A model generated the notes under the pieces. The model saw only the letters and a list, made by a program, of their open reading frames with translations. It ran no database searches and was not told where the DNA came from. From assembly GCF_000330885.1 (NCBI RefSeq), contig NC_020059.1:3629501-3693500 (forward strand): 64,000 nt of DNA, read 5' to 3'. The stretch's first letter is position 1; each line of letters starts with the position of its first letter. This DNA is from Rhizobium tropici CIAT 899. GTDB taxonomy: Bacteria; Pseudomonadota; Alphaproteobacteria; Rhizobiales; Rhizobiaceae. Position numbers and translations under genes: made by a program. Shown here one piece after another: positions 34,402-44,170 of this stretch.

Positions 34402-34587
34402 TTATGCGCTTTCCTTCGGCGTCAGGACCTGACGGCCGCGATACATGCCGGTCTTCAGGTCGATGTGGTGCGGACGACGCAGTTCGCCGGAGTTCTTGTC
34501 TTCGACGTAGGTCGAAGCCTTCAGTGCGTCAGCAGAGCGGCGCATACCGCGCTTGGACGGGCTCGTTTTTCTCTTCGGTACAGCCAT
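34402..34587 (-). CDS. rpmF: 50S ribosomal protein L32
   Basis: A 61-residue ribosomal protein starting [18 protein letters not shown], the diagnostic L32 N-terminus, and ending in the alphaproteobacterial form [20 protein letters not shown]. It lacks the zinc-binding cysteines, as is usual in this group. The frame opens further upstream, but the family start is ATG 34587. Confidence 0.97.
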   Translation of the reverse strand: MAVPKRKTSPSKRGMRRSADALKASTYVEDKNSGELRRPHHIDLKTGMYRGRQVLTPKESA

Positions 34588-34758
34588 TCTCGTTACTCCA
34601 TGTACGGACGACACATATTCACGGCCAGCAAGGCGGCCGAAACAGACATGCATCAATTTCGGAAATTGGGCGGGCTTATACATGGCTTGACGGGCTTTGA
34701 CCAGTCCCCAATAGCATTTTTTGCCCGCCGGACGAGATTCGCGGATAGTCGAGCCGAA

Positions 34759-35406
34759 TCAGTCCTCGTCCTCCGGCACGGTCCATGTTTCCTGCAACGC
34801 CGCTTCCTCCCATTTTTGCCAGGCAGGCAGCGCCTTCATGGCCGCCATATAATCCCGCGTATCCGCCGCAACCGCGATGTCATACCGCTCCAGACGGCTG
34901 ACGACGGGGGCAAACATGGCGTCCGCGCCGGAAAAATTCCCGAACAGGAAAGGGCCGCCAGAAAAGGCTCTCGCCTCGCGCCAGATGGCCTCGATACGCG
35001 CCACGTCCTCCATCACTCCGCCGGGGAGATCGCGCCGGGCGACCGGACGGCGCATGTTCATCGGGCAGAAGTTGCGCAGGGCGCTGAAGCCGGAAACCAT
35101 TTCCATGCTGTAGGATCGCGCGAGCGCACGCGCCTGGCGATCTCTCGGCAGAAGTCCGGCATCGGGGAAAAGCTCGGCCGCATATTCGATGATGGCGAAG
35201 GATTCCCATACCTTGAAGCCGCCGTGAACTAGCATCGGCACCTTGCCCGTCGGCGACACCTCACGAATGCGCGGATTTCCACCTGGAAAATCGAAGGGTA
35301 TCAGCACCTCTTCGAACGGAATGCCGCACCCTTCAAGAGCAATCCACGGCCGAAACGACCAAGACGAATAGTTCTTATTGCCAATATAAAGCGTGAGCTT
35401 GTCCAC
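34759..35406 (-). CDS. Glutathione S-transferase family protein
   Basis: A 215-residue cytoplasmic protein. The thioredoxin-like N-terminal domain starts TLYIGNKNYSSWSFRPWIALE, with a Ser-rich active-site loop, and contains the cis-Pro glutathione-binding segment GKVPMLVHGG and ESFAIIEYAAE. The C-terminal all-helical domain (residues 85-205) is normal. The substrate is unknown; this subgroup resembles YfcF-like GSTs. It stands between rpmF and mtgA on the same strand with no tight coupling. Confidence 0.87.
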   Translation of the reverse strand: MDKLTLYIGNKNYSSWSFRPWIALEGCGIPFEEVLIPFDFPGGNPRIREVSPTGKVPMLVHGGFKVWESFAIIEYAAELFPDAGLLPRDRQARALARSYSMEMVSGFSALRNFCPMNMRRPVARRDLPGGVMEDVARIEAIWREARAFSGGPFLFGNFSGADAMFAPVVSRLERYDIAVAADTRDYMAAMKALPAWQKWEEAALQETWTVPEDED

Positions 35407-35533
35407 GATCGCATGTTCCTTTTCAGTGCCGGACTCTGAAGGGAAAGAATTCTTTGAAGTGATTCATATCGCCCTTACGTCACGGTCAAGAATGCCAGAT
35501 GACGACAAGCCGATCGAACGACAAGTTCTGATG

Positions 35534-36361
35534 TCAGTCATAAAGGCATTTGATGTATGCGTCGGCATTGCGCGCGCGGCGCTGGATCAACGAGGCGAGC
35601 TGGCTGAGCCCGCGTCCCGGCTTGCTCGCCACCCGGTCGATCGGGTTCGGCAGCGATACGGCAAGAAGAGCCGCCTGACGCGCCGTGAGCTTGGAGGCCG
35701 GCACCTTGAAATGGTAGCGCGCCGCCGCCTCGATGCCGTAAATGCCCGGTCCCCACTCGGCAATATTGAGATAGATCTCCATCATCCGGCGTTTCGACCA
35801 GACGGCCGAGGCGGAAACCGCGAGCGGCAATTCCAGCGTCTTGCGTACGAAAGAGCGGCCGTTCCATAAAAACAGGTTCTTCACCGTCTGCATCGGGATC
35901 GTGCTGCCGCCGCGCGTGGACCTGCCGCGCAGCGTTTCCTGGACCAGCGCCCGCATCTCGCCCCAATCGACACCACCGTGAAAACAGAACTGCCCGTCTT
36001 CCGAGACCATGACAGATTTCACCAGCACCGGCGCGATTTTATCTAGCGGAACCCAACGGCGGTCATATCCCTGAAGGGTAACGGCGTCGCCTACCATCAG
36101 GGTGGAAACGGGGTGGAGGAACGGCAGCAGATAAAAGACGATGAAAAGATAAGGCAGCAGGAGGACGCCAATCAATACGAGGACGACGCGCTGCCAAACT
36201 GGCCTTGCTTTGAAGCGCGCCAACGGGGAGGAGCGTTGCGGCACCTCGGCTTCCTCCTCATTATCAGTCGATATGTCCAAGTGCCTGACGTCCACGATCG
36301 CTCCATCCCGGTACAACCCCTTAATGCATCCGGGAAACGCTCTGATGCTGCATTCCGTCAT
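35534..36361 (-). CDS. mtgA: Monofunctional peptidoglycan glycosyltransferase MtgA
   Basis: Up to 275 residues. A membrane anchor ([21 protein letters not shown]) is followed by the GT51 domain, which polymerises lipid II into glycan strands on the periplasmic side. The catalytic Glu lies in [16 protein letters not shown], with the second motif [17 protein letters not shown] and then [29 protein letters not shown]. The start is uncertain: the N-terminal 27 residues before [10 protein letters not shown] look unlike the family, and a TTG at 36280 may be the real start. There is no transpeptidase domain, as expected for MtgA. Confidence 0.92.
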   Translation of the reverse strand: MTECSIRAFPGCIKGLYRDGAIVDVRHLDISTDNEEEAEVPQRSSPLARFKARPVWQRVVLVLIGVLLLPYLFIVFYLLPFLHPVSTLMVGDAVTLQGYDRRWVPLDKIAPVLVKSVMVSEDGQFCFHGGVDWGEMRALVQETLRGRSTRGGSTIPMQTVKNLFLWNGRSFVRKTLELPLAVSASAVWSKRRMMEIYLNIAEWGPGIYGIEAAARYHFKVPASKLTARQAALLAVSLPNPIDRVASKPGRGLSQLASLIQRRARNADAYIKCLYD

Positions 36362-36460
36362 ACCGTCTACATAAAGCGATGACCAGAGTGCGGCGCAATT
36401 CCTACCCCGCCGTCGACGATTGTCATTGCCAGCAACGGCCTCTCATGCCAAACAGCGCCC

Positions 36461-37375
36461 ATGGACAGCACCCATTCCTCATTCGAGAACCGCCTGAAGG
36501 ACAATGCCGGCAAGACCGAAGCTCTGCTGAACCGGCTTCTCGCCGACGGCAGCCTGAATGACGAGATCGTCCGCCCCGACAGGCTGCTGAGGGCCATGCG
36601 CCACGGTGTACTGAACGGCGGCAAGCGGCTGCGTCCCTTCCTGGTCATGGAATCGGCGGCGCTTCTCGGCGGCAATGCCGAGGCGGCACTGAGGGTTGGC
36701 GCCGCGCTCGAATGCGTGCACTGCTATTCCCTCGTCCACGACGATCTTCCCGCCATGGACGACGACGACCTGCGCCGCGGCCAGCCGACCGTGCACATCG
36801 CCTTCGATTACGCCACGGCGATTCTGGCCGGCGACAGCCTGCTGACCTACGCCTTCGACATTATCGCCGCTCCCGAGACGGAGCTGCCGGCGGATCGAAA
36901 AATGGCGCTCGTGCTGGCACTGTCGCGCGCAGCCGGCATCGGCGGCATGGCCGGCGGCCAGGCGCTTGACCTCGCTGCCGAGAAGGAACCGCCCGACGAA
37001 AAGGGCATTACCACGCTGCAGGCGATGAAGACGGGAGCGCTGATCCGCTTTGCCTGCGAAGCCGGCGCCATCATCTCAGGTGCACCTGTCGAAGACCGCA
37101 AACGCCTCAGGACCTTCGGCGAAAAGATCGGCCTTGCCTTCCAGCTCGCTGACGATCTTCTCGACCTCACGGCCGATGCCACCACCATGGGCAAGGCAAC
37201 CGGCAAGGATGCCAGTCGCGGCAAGGGCACGCTTGTCGCCCTGCACGGCCAGGAATGGGCCGAAACGACGCTCGCGAAGCTGGTGAACGACGCTGCCGAC
37301 CTGCTGTCCGGCTATGGCGACAAGGCGGATGTCCTGACGGAAACCGCCCGCTTCGTCGCAAACCGCAAGAGCTGA
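36461..37375 (+). CDS. ispA: Farnesyl diphosphate synthase
   Basis: A 304-residue cytoplasmic prenyltransferase that condenses IPP with DMAPP and GPP to give FPP, the precursor of ubiquinone side chains, undecaprenyl phosphate and hopanoids. The first Asp-rich motif is LVHDDLPAMDDDDLRRG near residue 88 and the second is FQLADDLLDLTAD near 230; GGKRLRP precedes the first. Short-chain product specificity is inferred from the family. Divergent from mtgA. The undecaprenyl link makes biological sense with a wall polymerase, but the pairing may be chance. Confidence 0.94.
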   Translation: MDSTHSSFENRLKDNAGKTEALLNRLLADGSLNDEIVRPDRLLRAMRHGVLNGGKRLRPFLVMESAALLGGNAEAALRVGAALECVHCYSLVHDDLPAMDDDDLRRGQPTVHIAFDYATAILAGDSLLTYAFDIIAAPETELPADRKMALVLALSRAAGIGGMAGGQALDLAAEKEPPDEKGITTLQAMKTGALIRFACEAGAIISGAPVEDRKRLRTFGEKIGLAFQLADDLLDLTADATTMGKATGKDASRGKGTLVALHGQEWAETTLAKLVNDAADLLSGYGDKADVLTETARFVANRKS

Positions 37376-37619
37376 TCCCTAAGCACCTTCATGGCGTTGC
37401 CCGAGGGTGAGCCCATCCACTCGGCAACGGCTACCGGCCCATGCCCGTTCAGCTATGCCCGTTCAGCCATGGCCATCCATTCAGCCATGAAATGTCACCA
37501 TCACAAGAATCCATGATTGTGCCGGGTGATTTCGGCCGTGTTTTATGACAAGTTGCCGATCCGAGCTGGCCGACAACGCAGAATTCTTCGCGCCGGCCGA
37601 CACCCCCGGGAAATCTTCC

Positions 37620-38261
37620 ATGCACGAGACCCTTGCCTATCTGCCGCAGATCCTGCCGGCCTATATCGCCTACATCATTGCCGTCGTCAGTCCCGGCCCC
37701 GCCATCATGGCCATCATCGGCACCTCGATGACCCATGGCCGCAAGGCCGGCATGACGATCTCGCTCGGGATTTTCGGGGGATCGATGACTTGGGCGATTG
37801 CCGCAGCGGCAGGTCTCGCAACGCTGCTGCAGACCTATGCGATGGCGCTGGAGCTTCTGAAGATTTTCGGCGGCATCTACCTGCTCTATCTCGCCTACAA
37901 GGCGTTCCGTGCCGTGCGTGCCGGCGGCGAGCTGCCGACCGCCGTCGAAGGCCCGAAAACGCCCAGCTTCAAATCGCTGGTCCTGCGCGGCTACGGCATT
38001 CACGTCACCAATCCGAAGGCGATCTTCGCCTGGCTCGCCATCATCGCGCTCGGCATGCCGCAGGGCGCGCCCGCTTCCGTGGCCGTGCTGATCATCGCCG
38101 TCTGCTGCACGACCGGTTTTCTGGTGTTCATGGGCTATGCGATCCTGTTTTCGACATCGCATGCGCTGAAAGTATATCGCAATGCCCGGCGCTGGATCGA
38201 GGGCGCCATGGCCGGCTTCTATTGCTTTGCCGGCATCAAGCTGCTGACAAGCAATATCTGA
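37620..38261 (+). CDS. LysE/RhtB-family amino acid exporter
   Basis: A 213-residue inner-membrane protein with about six helices. The N-terminal AYIIAVVSPGPAIMAIIGTSMTHGRKAGM is the LysE/RhtB signature, and GYGIHVTNPKAIFAWLAI marks the fourth helix. It probably exports an amino acid such as homoserine, threonine or lysine; the substrate cannot be read from sequence. ATG 37620 gives normal length; the frame opens 75 bases upstream. Confidence 0.88.
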   Translation: MHETLAYLPQILPAYIAYIIAVVSPGPAIMAIIGTSMTHGRKAGMTISLGIFGGSMTWAIAAAAGLATLLQTYAMALELLKIFGGIYLLYLAYKAFRAVRAGGELPTAVEGPKTPSFKSLVLRGYGIHVTNPKAIFAWLAIIALGMPQGAPASVAVLIIAVCCTTGFLVFMGYAILFSTSHALKVYRNARRWIEGAMAGFYCFAGIKLLTSNI

Positions 38262-38285
38262 TCCAGTCTCGCTTTAAGCGGCGGA

Positions 38286-39539
38286 TCACTCCGCCGCGAC
38301 GGTCTTCCGGCCGAACCGCTTTTCGATATAATCGCCAACCAGCGCCTCGAAATCGGAAGCGATGTTCGGGCCGCGCAGCGTCATAGCCTTCTGGCCGTCG
38401 ATGAAGACGGGAGCCGCCGGCGTCTCGCCGGTGCCAGGCAGCGAAATGCCGATATCGGCATGCTTGCTTTCGCCCGGACCGTTGACGATGCAGCCCATGA
38501 CGGCAACATTCAGCGCCTCGACGCCCGGATATTTCTCGCGCCAGACCGGCATGTTCTTGCGGATGTCGTTCTGGATGTTCTGCGCCAGTTCCTGGAAGAC
38601 CGTCGAGGTCGTGCGGCCGCAGCCGGGACATGCCGCAACGACGGGAATGAACTGCCGGAAGCCCATGACCTGCAGCAGTTCCTGCGCCACCTGCACTTCG
38701 CGGGTACGGTCGCCATTCGGCTCCGGCGTCAGCGAAACGCGGATGGTGTCGCCGATGCCATGCTGCAGTACATAGCCCATGGCGGCGGACGAGGCGACAA
38801 TGCCCTTCGAGCCCATGCCGGCCTCGGTGAGACCGAGATGCAGCGCATGGTCGGAACGCTCCGACAGCATGGAATAGACGGCGATCAGATCCTGCACCTG
38901 GCTGACCTTAGCCGAGAGAATGATGCGGTTGCGCGGCAGGCCGATTTCCTCGGCAAGATCGGCCGAGATCAGCGCCGACTGCACGATCGTCTCGCGCGTT
39001 ACCTGCCGGGCCGAGAGCGGCGAGCCTTCGGCAGCGTTCTTGTCCATCAGCGCGGTCAAAAGATCCTGATCGAGCGAGCCCCAGTTGACGCCGATGCGCA
39101 CCGGCTTGTCGTAGCGGATCGCCATCTCGATGATTTCGGCGAACTGCTTGTCCTTCTTGTCCTTGAAGCCGACATTGCCGGGATTGATGCGGTATTTCGC
39201 CAGCGCCTCTGCGCAGGCCGGGTGATCGGCGAGCAGCTTGTGGCCGATATAATGAAAATCGCCGATCAGCGGCACGTCCATGCCAAGCCGCAGCAGCCGC
39301 TCGCGGATCTTCGGCACAGCGGCAGCGCTTTCATCGCGATCGACCGTAATGCGCACCAGCTCGGAGCCGGCTTTGTAAAGGGCGGCGACCTGGGCGACGG
39401 TCGAATCGATATCGGCCGTGTCGGTATTGGTCATGGACTGCACGACGACGGGGGCACCGCCGCCGACGATCACGCCGCCGACATCGACGGCAACGGAAGA
39501 ACGGCGCGGTTTCGGATCGAAATCGGTGGCGGACGACAT
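38286..39539 (-). CDS. ispG: 4-hydroxy-3-methylbut-2-en-1-yl diphosphate synthase (IspG)
   Basis: A 417-residue iron-sulfur enzyme of the MEP isoprenoid pathway that reductively opens MEcPP to HMBPP. The [4Fe-4S] ligands are visible in CPGCGRT and [11 protein letters not shown]. The TIM-barrel segment with [19 protein letters not shown] and the core RIGVNWGSL are conserved. ATG 39539 (MSSATDF) is preferred; the frame opens 93 bases upstream. It lies 1 kb from ispA, which uses isoprenoid units made by this pathway, on the opposite strand. Confidence 0.95.
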   Translation of the reverse strand: MSSATDFDPKPRRSSVAVDVGGVIVGGGAPVVVQSMTNTDTADIDSTVAQVAALYKAGSELVRITVDRDESAAAVPKIRERLLRLGMDVPLIGDFHYIGHKLLADHPACAEALAKYRINPGNVGFKDKKDKQFAEIIEMAIRYDKPVRIGVNWGSLDQDLLTALMDKNAAEGSPLSARQVTRETIVQSALISADLAEEIGLPRNRIILSAKVSQVQDLIAVYSMLSERSDHALHLGLTEAGMGSKGIVASSAAMGYVLQHGIGDTIRVSLTPEPNGDRTREVQVAQELLQVMGFRQFIPVVAACPGCGRTTSTVFQELAQNIQNDIRKNMPVWREKYPGVEALNVAVMGCIVNGPGESKHADIGISLPGTGETPAAPVFIDGQKAMTLRGPNIASDFEALVGDYIEKRFGRKTVAAE

Positions 39540-39666
39540 GGAAAGCTCTCGCAGGCCTCGAAAATGGATGTCTTTCAGGTGGATCACGAAGCGGTCGTTG
39601 TCAACCGCTGCGGCGATCTCTTTTGATCGCACGGAGCTTAGCCGTTACCGAGCAAAAGCGACGAAA

Positions 39667-40866
39667 TTAATGCTTGGCGTCCCCGATGCCGTCAGCGTAG
39701 CGCGCGAGCGACGAGAAGGCCAGCACGACGAGCAGCAGCACCGGCAGCGTCATCAGGACCGGCGAGAAGCCGACATGCTCGGCGGCAAAACCGATGGCCG
39801 ATGGCGCGACCAGCATGCCGGAATAGCCGAGCGTCGTGACGACGGAAATGCTGATCCCTGGCTGCAGGCCCGGAATATTGCCGGCCGCGGAAAAGGCGAT
39901 CGGCACCATGTTGGAAATACCGATGCCGCAGAACGCAAAACCGAGAATGGCGATCTCCGCATTCGGCGCCAGCGCCGCGGTCAGCATGCCGACGATGGCA
40001 AACCCCGTGCAGATGCGCAGCGTTCTGATGGCGCCCAGCCAATCGCGCACGAAATCGCCGGCAAAGCGCATGGTCGCCATGGTGGCTGAGAAAGCGGCGT
40101 AGCCGAAACCCGATAGCGCCACCGACGCACCTTTTTCCTGGCTGAGATAGAGAGCGCTCCAATCCAGGACCGCGCCTTCCGGCACCATGCAGAACAGCGC
40201 AACGATGCCGAGCAGCCACGGCAGTGGAATCATCGGCAGCTTTGCCTTTGGCTTGGCCTCATCGTGATGCGGCTGATCGCCAAGCACCATCGGCCAGGCA
40301 ATGGCGACAAAAAGCACGGCAATCGCGGTCGAGGCCTCGGCATGGCCGAGAATGCCCCAGCGCGAAATCAAGAGCCCTCCGATCGCCGCGCCCAAAAGGC
40401 CGCCCAGGCTCCAGAAGGCATGGCAGGAGGACATAATTGCTCGGCGCATGGATTTTTCGACCGAGACGGCATTGGCGTTCATCGCCACATCCATCGCGCC
40501 GATGAAACCGCCGAAGAGGAAGAGCGCAACGGCCGCGGTCCAGACATTCGGCGCAAGCGTCAGCGCCAGGATCATCGGCAGCAGCAATATCGCAAAGGCA
40601 CGCATGACGACGCGCGAGCCGCGCACCGCGATCTGCGCGCCGGCAAGCGGCATCATCACGAGCGAGCCGACGCCGAAGACAAGGATCATCAGGCCGAGCT
40701 CGAATTTCGTCAGTTGCAGCCGCTCGGCGAATTCGGGAATTTTCGGGGCCCAGCAGCCGACCATGAAGCCGTTCATGAGAAACATGAGCGACACCGCGGT
40801 ACGCGATTTGGTGAAAAATGGGCTCCTGCGCTCCTTCAAACCCTCCATTCTCGGTCCGTTGTCCAT
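39667..40866 (-). CDS. MFS transporter, YbjJ/FucP-like group
   Basis: A 399-residue inner-membrane protein with about 12 helices in two halves joined by the charged loop DQPHHDEAKPKAKLP. Landmarks are NGFMVGCWAPKIPEFAERL in helix 1 and GGFIGAMDVAMNANAVSVEKSM, the pattern of an uncharacterised MFS group (YbjJ-like). GGAGGAG lies 6 bases before ATG 40866, which fixes the start. The substrate is unknown. Confidence 0.87.
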   Translation of the reverse strand: MDNGPRMEGLKERRSPFFTKSRTAVSLMFLMNGFMVGCWAPKIPEFAERLQLTKFELGLMILVFGVGSLVMMPLAGAQIAVRGSRVVMRAFAILLLPMILALTLAPNVWTAAVALFLFGGFIGAMDVAMNANAVSVEKSMRRAIMSSCHAFWSLGGLLGAAIGGLLISRWGILGHAEASTAIAVLFVAIAWPMVLGDQPHHDEAKPKAKLPMIPLPWLLGIVALFCMVPEGAVLDWSALYLSQEKGASVALSGFGYAAFSATMATMRFAGDFVRDWLGAIRTLRICTGFAIVGMLTAALAPNAEIAILGFAFCGIGISNMVPIAFSAAGNIPGLQPGISISVVTTLGYSGMLVAPSAIGFAAEHVGFSPVLMTLPVLLLVVLAFSSLARYADGIGDAKH

Positions 40867-41122
40867 TAAAACTCCTCCCAAATCTGTGTCGCAGTCTATT
40901 TAAATCGATTGAAATCTCAACAATCGAAAAAGCCGCGTCAGTCACATTTCGTCTCCGTCTGTTAAAGTGGGGACGATGGCGCTACAACCCCGAATAAATA
41001 ACACTGCCGGGCGTCACCCTGATAAAAAGTCCTATTGACGGCGTAAAATTAGGCTCCTATCGGTTGAGACCTGAAAGATTCTTTGGCCGGCCTCGAGTCG
41101 GGTCGTCCTCTGGTGCATCCCC

Positions 41123-41995
41123 GTGAAAAACTCCATCAGCTATGGCATCCTGCTTACGGTGTTTGCCTACATGCTGTTCACCGCCCACGATTCGGCGGTG
41201 AAGCTGCTCGTCGCCTCCATCCCCGTCTGGCAGGTGCTGTTCATCCGTAGCTGCACCATTCTTGCCGGCTGCTTCGTTTTCGAAGGCCCCTCGCTCGTTC
41301 AGAAAGTGGCGCGCTCGCCGATCATCAAGCCGATGATCCTGCGCAGCGTCATCATCCTGATCGCCTGGATTTCCTATTATTCGGCCGCCTCCTACCTGCA
41401 GCTCGCCGAGGTAACGACGCTCTATTATGCAGCACCGATCGTCGGTACTATCCTCGCAACCATCGTGCTGCGTGAAAAAGTCACCGTCGCCCGCTGGATG
41501 GCAGTCGGCGTCGGATTCTGCGGCGTGGTGATCGCCTCCAATCCCGTGGGGCTGTCAATTTCCTGGCCGGTCTACCTGGCGCTGCAGGCCGCCGTCCTCT
41601 GGGCAAGCGGCATGGTGCTCCTGCGGAAAACAGCGCTGCACGAAAAGAGCCATATCCAGATGGCCGTCTCCAATATCCTGTTCATCATCCTGACCGCCGG
41701 CATGGCCATCGCCCACTGGCACACGCCGACGCCTTTCCAGATCGTGCTGCTGGCGCTGACAGGCATCATCGCCGGCGCCGGCCAGCTCGCCCTCTTCGAA
41801 GGCATGCGCCAGGCGCCAGTTTCGGTGCTGGCGCCGTTCGAATATACCTCGCTCGTCTGGGCCTTCCTGCTCGGCTACCTGATCTGGGGCGACATCCCCG
41901 GCCCCAACACCTTCATCGGTGCCGTCCTGATCCTGAGCGCGGGGTTCATCATCATTATCAGCGAACGGATGAAGCGGCGGGCGGCGGCGGCTTGA
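41123..41995 (+). CDS. DMT-superfamily transporter (EamA)
   Basis: A 290-residue inner-membrane protein with ten helices in two EamA repeats (AYMLFTAHDSAVKLLVA and the second-half ALQAAVLWASGMVLLRK). Members export amino acids or metabolites; the substrate is unknown. The GTG start at 41123 gives normal length. A possible promoter, TTGACG (41035-41040), 17 bases, TATCGG, lies upstream. It ends EAmA-typically with a basic tail (SERMKRRAAAA). Confidence 0.85.
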   Translation: MKNSISYGILLTVFAYMLFTAHDSAVKLLVASIPVWQVLFIRSCTILAGCFVFEGPSLVQKVARSPIIKPMILRSVIILIAWISYYSAASYLQLAEVTTLYYAAPIVGTILATIVLREKVTVARWMAVGVGFCGVVIASNPVGLSISWPVYLALQAAVLWASGMVLLRKTALHEKSHIQMAVSNILFIILTAGMAIAHWHTPTPFQIVLLALTGIIAGAGQLALFEGMRQAPVSVLAPFEYTSLVWAFLLGYLIWGDIPGPNTFIGAVLILSAGFIIIISERMKRRAAAA

Positions 41996-42215
41996 GGTGG
42001 CGAGCTGGACAATGACTGTCCGTCACGTTGCCTGCTGTCGCATCGATTAGTCGTGCTCGCGGTTCGCTAGCAATTGCGGTCCTGGCGGAACGACAGCTTC
42101 GCGCCAACACCGGACATTGCGGCTGCCGCAAAACTGCCTATTCTGCGACGTCGCAAAAGTCGGGAACAAGTTTCGCCTTCATTGGGATTTTCGCGTCAAG
42201 AGTTCAGGGATATTT

Positions 42216-43223
42216 ATGCGAGCGGTTTTTTTCGCCATAGCTGCCGTAATCGTCCTCTCCATGGCAGGAAACTCAGGTGCGCAGCCGTGGCAGAACGCCG
42301 ATCCTGCATCTTCCGGCTGGTCCGTTGATGGGCTGAAGGCGGCTCAGGACTATGCCGCAACCCTCAAGCCTACGGCCGTGATGGTGGTGCAGGACGGCAA
42401 GGTAATCGCCAATTGGGGCGATGTGTCTCGGAAGGTGAATGTCGCGTCCGTCCGCAAGAGCCTGCTCAGCGCTTTATATGGGATCGCGGTTTCCGAAGGC
42501 AGAATCGATCTCAGTAGCACGCTTGCCGATCTCGACATTGACGACAAAACTCCAGCGCTGACCGAAGCGGAAAAACGGGCCACGGTGCGCGATCTGCTCA
42601 TGGCGCGGTCGGGCATCTACCATCCAGCCGCCTATGAAACCGGCGAAATGCTGCGAAACAGGCCGGAGCCTGGGAGCCATGTCCCCGGCACCTTCTGGCT
42701 TTACAACAATTGGGATTTCAACGCGCTTGGCACGATCTATCGGCAGCAGACCGGCAAGGACATTTTCCAGAGCTTTGCGCAGCAGATCGCCCGACCGATC
42801 GATATGCAGGATTTTTCCGCGCGGGATGGCGCCTATGTATCTGAGCAGCATTCCACTCACCCCGCCTATCCGTTTCGCCTGAGCGCCAGAGACGCGGCCC
42901 GCTTTGGCCAGCTCTATCTCGATGGAGGGCGCTGGAGTGGTCGGCAGATCATTCCGGCGGCATGGGTGAAGGCATCCACCACGGCCTATTCCGCTACCGA
43001 TCGCGGAAGCATGGGATACGGTTATCTTTGGTGGACGCTCAACCCCGATGTGTTTGGCTCCAGTGCAGCACTGGCGTCCGGTTATGGCGGACAGGCGATT
43101 GCCATCGTGCCGTCAAAGCATCTAGTTGTCGTCCAAACCGTGGACCCGGTCCAAAACCGGAAGGGCATCAGGACCAGCCATTTCGTCAAGCTGCTGCAGC
43201 AGCTAGCCGCAGCAGCGCCGTGA
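42216..43223 (+). CDS. Exported serine hydrolase, class C beta-lactamase-like
   Basis: A 335-residue protein with a signal peptide (MRAVFFAIAAVIVLSMAGNSGA). The nucleophile motif SVRK (residues 78-81, SxxK) and the second motif YNN are present, followed by GYGYLWWTLNP and SGYGGQAIAIVP, so it is an active-type member of the beta-lactamase/DD-peptidase family. Such proteins are often D-aminopeptidases or esterases rather than true beta-lactamases. ATG 42216 is chosen for the signal peptide and an AGGGA site; the frame opens 99 bases upstream. The DUF930 gene begins about 10 bp after the stop and may be cotranscribed. Confidence 0.85.
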   Translation: MRAVFFAIAAVIVLSMAGNSGAQPWQNADPASSGWSVDGLKAAQDYAATLKPTAVMVVQDGKVIANWGDVSRKVNVASVRKSLLSALYGIAVSEGRIDLSSTLADLDIDDKTPALTEAEKRATVRDLLMARSGIYHPAAYETGEMLRNRPEPGSHVPGTFWLYNNWDFNALGTIYRQQTGKDIFQSFAQQIARPIDMQDFSARDGAYVSEQHSTHPAYPFRLSARDAARFGQLYLDGGRWSGRQIIPAAWVKASTTAYSATDRGSMGYGYLWWTLNPDVFGSSAALASGYGGQAIAIVPSKHLVVVQTVDPVQNRKGIRTSHFVKLLQQLAAAAP

Positions 43224-43232
43224 CGAGTGCTG

Positions 43233-43934
43233 ATGCAGCGGACGGGGGCACAGGATCAGTTTAGCAGATGGAGCTTTACCGCATCGGCTTTTCTGCACGT
43301 TGTCCTTTGCGCCCTCGTGTGGCTCTTTTCCGTTCCAGTGCCATTGCCCTTAGCGCCAGAGGAAAGCGTTGAGGTGGAGATTGTAAATCTCCTACCGCCC
43401 AGTCTGGAAGAGAAGCGCGAACCCGCGAGGCAGCCGCCGCTTGCCGCTCAGGAGGATGCTATTCCCGCGGGCAAATCCAAAGAACAGGTAACGCCGACAG
43501 CTCGTCAAGAAGCCAAGCCACGGGAAGACACTCCGAGGATGGTGAAGCCGTCTCGCATGCTATCAGAAAGGGTTCTTGACGATCCCCGGAGCAAGAATGC
43601 GAGAAAGGAACTGTCGGCACTAGCACCCGCCGATCAGGTCGAGCAGCTTTGCAACCTCGAAGCCATGGCGCAGGTCGGAGCATGGAGCAAGGAACTCCTG
43701 CCTGATCGTGTGGTCGCCTATGCGATGGCAGACACCAAGATGGTCGGGAACGACTTTTCAGCTGATGGTGCAGCGCTCCACAGCCAACGCGTCTGGTACC
43801 AACTCAAATTCAAATGCGAGCTGTCCCCGGATCACAAGAAGGTCGCCGCGTTTGAGTTTATGGTGGGCGAACCCATTCCCAAAGAGGATTGGGGCGAGCA
43901 TAGTTTGCCCGATGAGAATGGGTCGCTTGATTAA
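43233..43934 (+). CDS. DUF930 protein with TonB-like N-terminus
   Basis: A 233-residue protein. An N-terminal membrane anchor (ASAFLHVVLCALVWLFSVPVPLPLA) is followed by a Pro/Glu/Lys-rich spacer (about residues 48-110) like that of TonB, and a C-terminal globular domain (VEQLCNLEAMAQVGAWSKEL, then VWYQLKFKCELSPDHKKVAAFEFMVGEPIP) with two Cys. The C-terminal domain is the DUF930 type known mainly from rhizobia. Topology suggests a cytoplasmic stub and a long periplasmic part. It is not a classical TonB, and no ExbBD is nearby. The start may be GTG 43227. Confidence 0.75.
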   Translation: MQRTGAQDQFSRWSFTASAFLHVVLCALVWLFSVPVPLPLAPEESVEVEIVNLLPPSLEEKREPARQPPLAAQEDAIPAGKSKEQVTPTARQEAKPREDTPRMVKPSRMLSERVLDDPRSKNARKELSALAPADQVEQLCNLEAMAQVGAWSKELLPDRVVAYAMADTKMVGNDFSADGAALHSQRVWYQLKFKCELSPDHKKVAAFEFMVGEPIPKEDWGEHSLPDENGSLD

Positions 43935-44170
43935 TTGCTATCCTCTGTTCGAGCGTCCGCCGGGCTTTGGGCGGATGTTATCCGCTGAACGCGAGCTTAA
44001 GTCAGATGTCCGCTTCGGGCTGAAAGCGGCCAATGGCAGCGGCCGCAACGCGAGCGGATGAAGCCACGTACACTGGCGGCTTGAGTCGGATCCATGCGTT
44101 TCCCGCAGCGCATGCCCCAACTGCCGCCGCAAGCAATCCTTCCTGCCCGTACCGAAGCGTTGGGTTTGTT

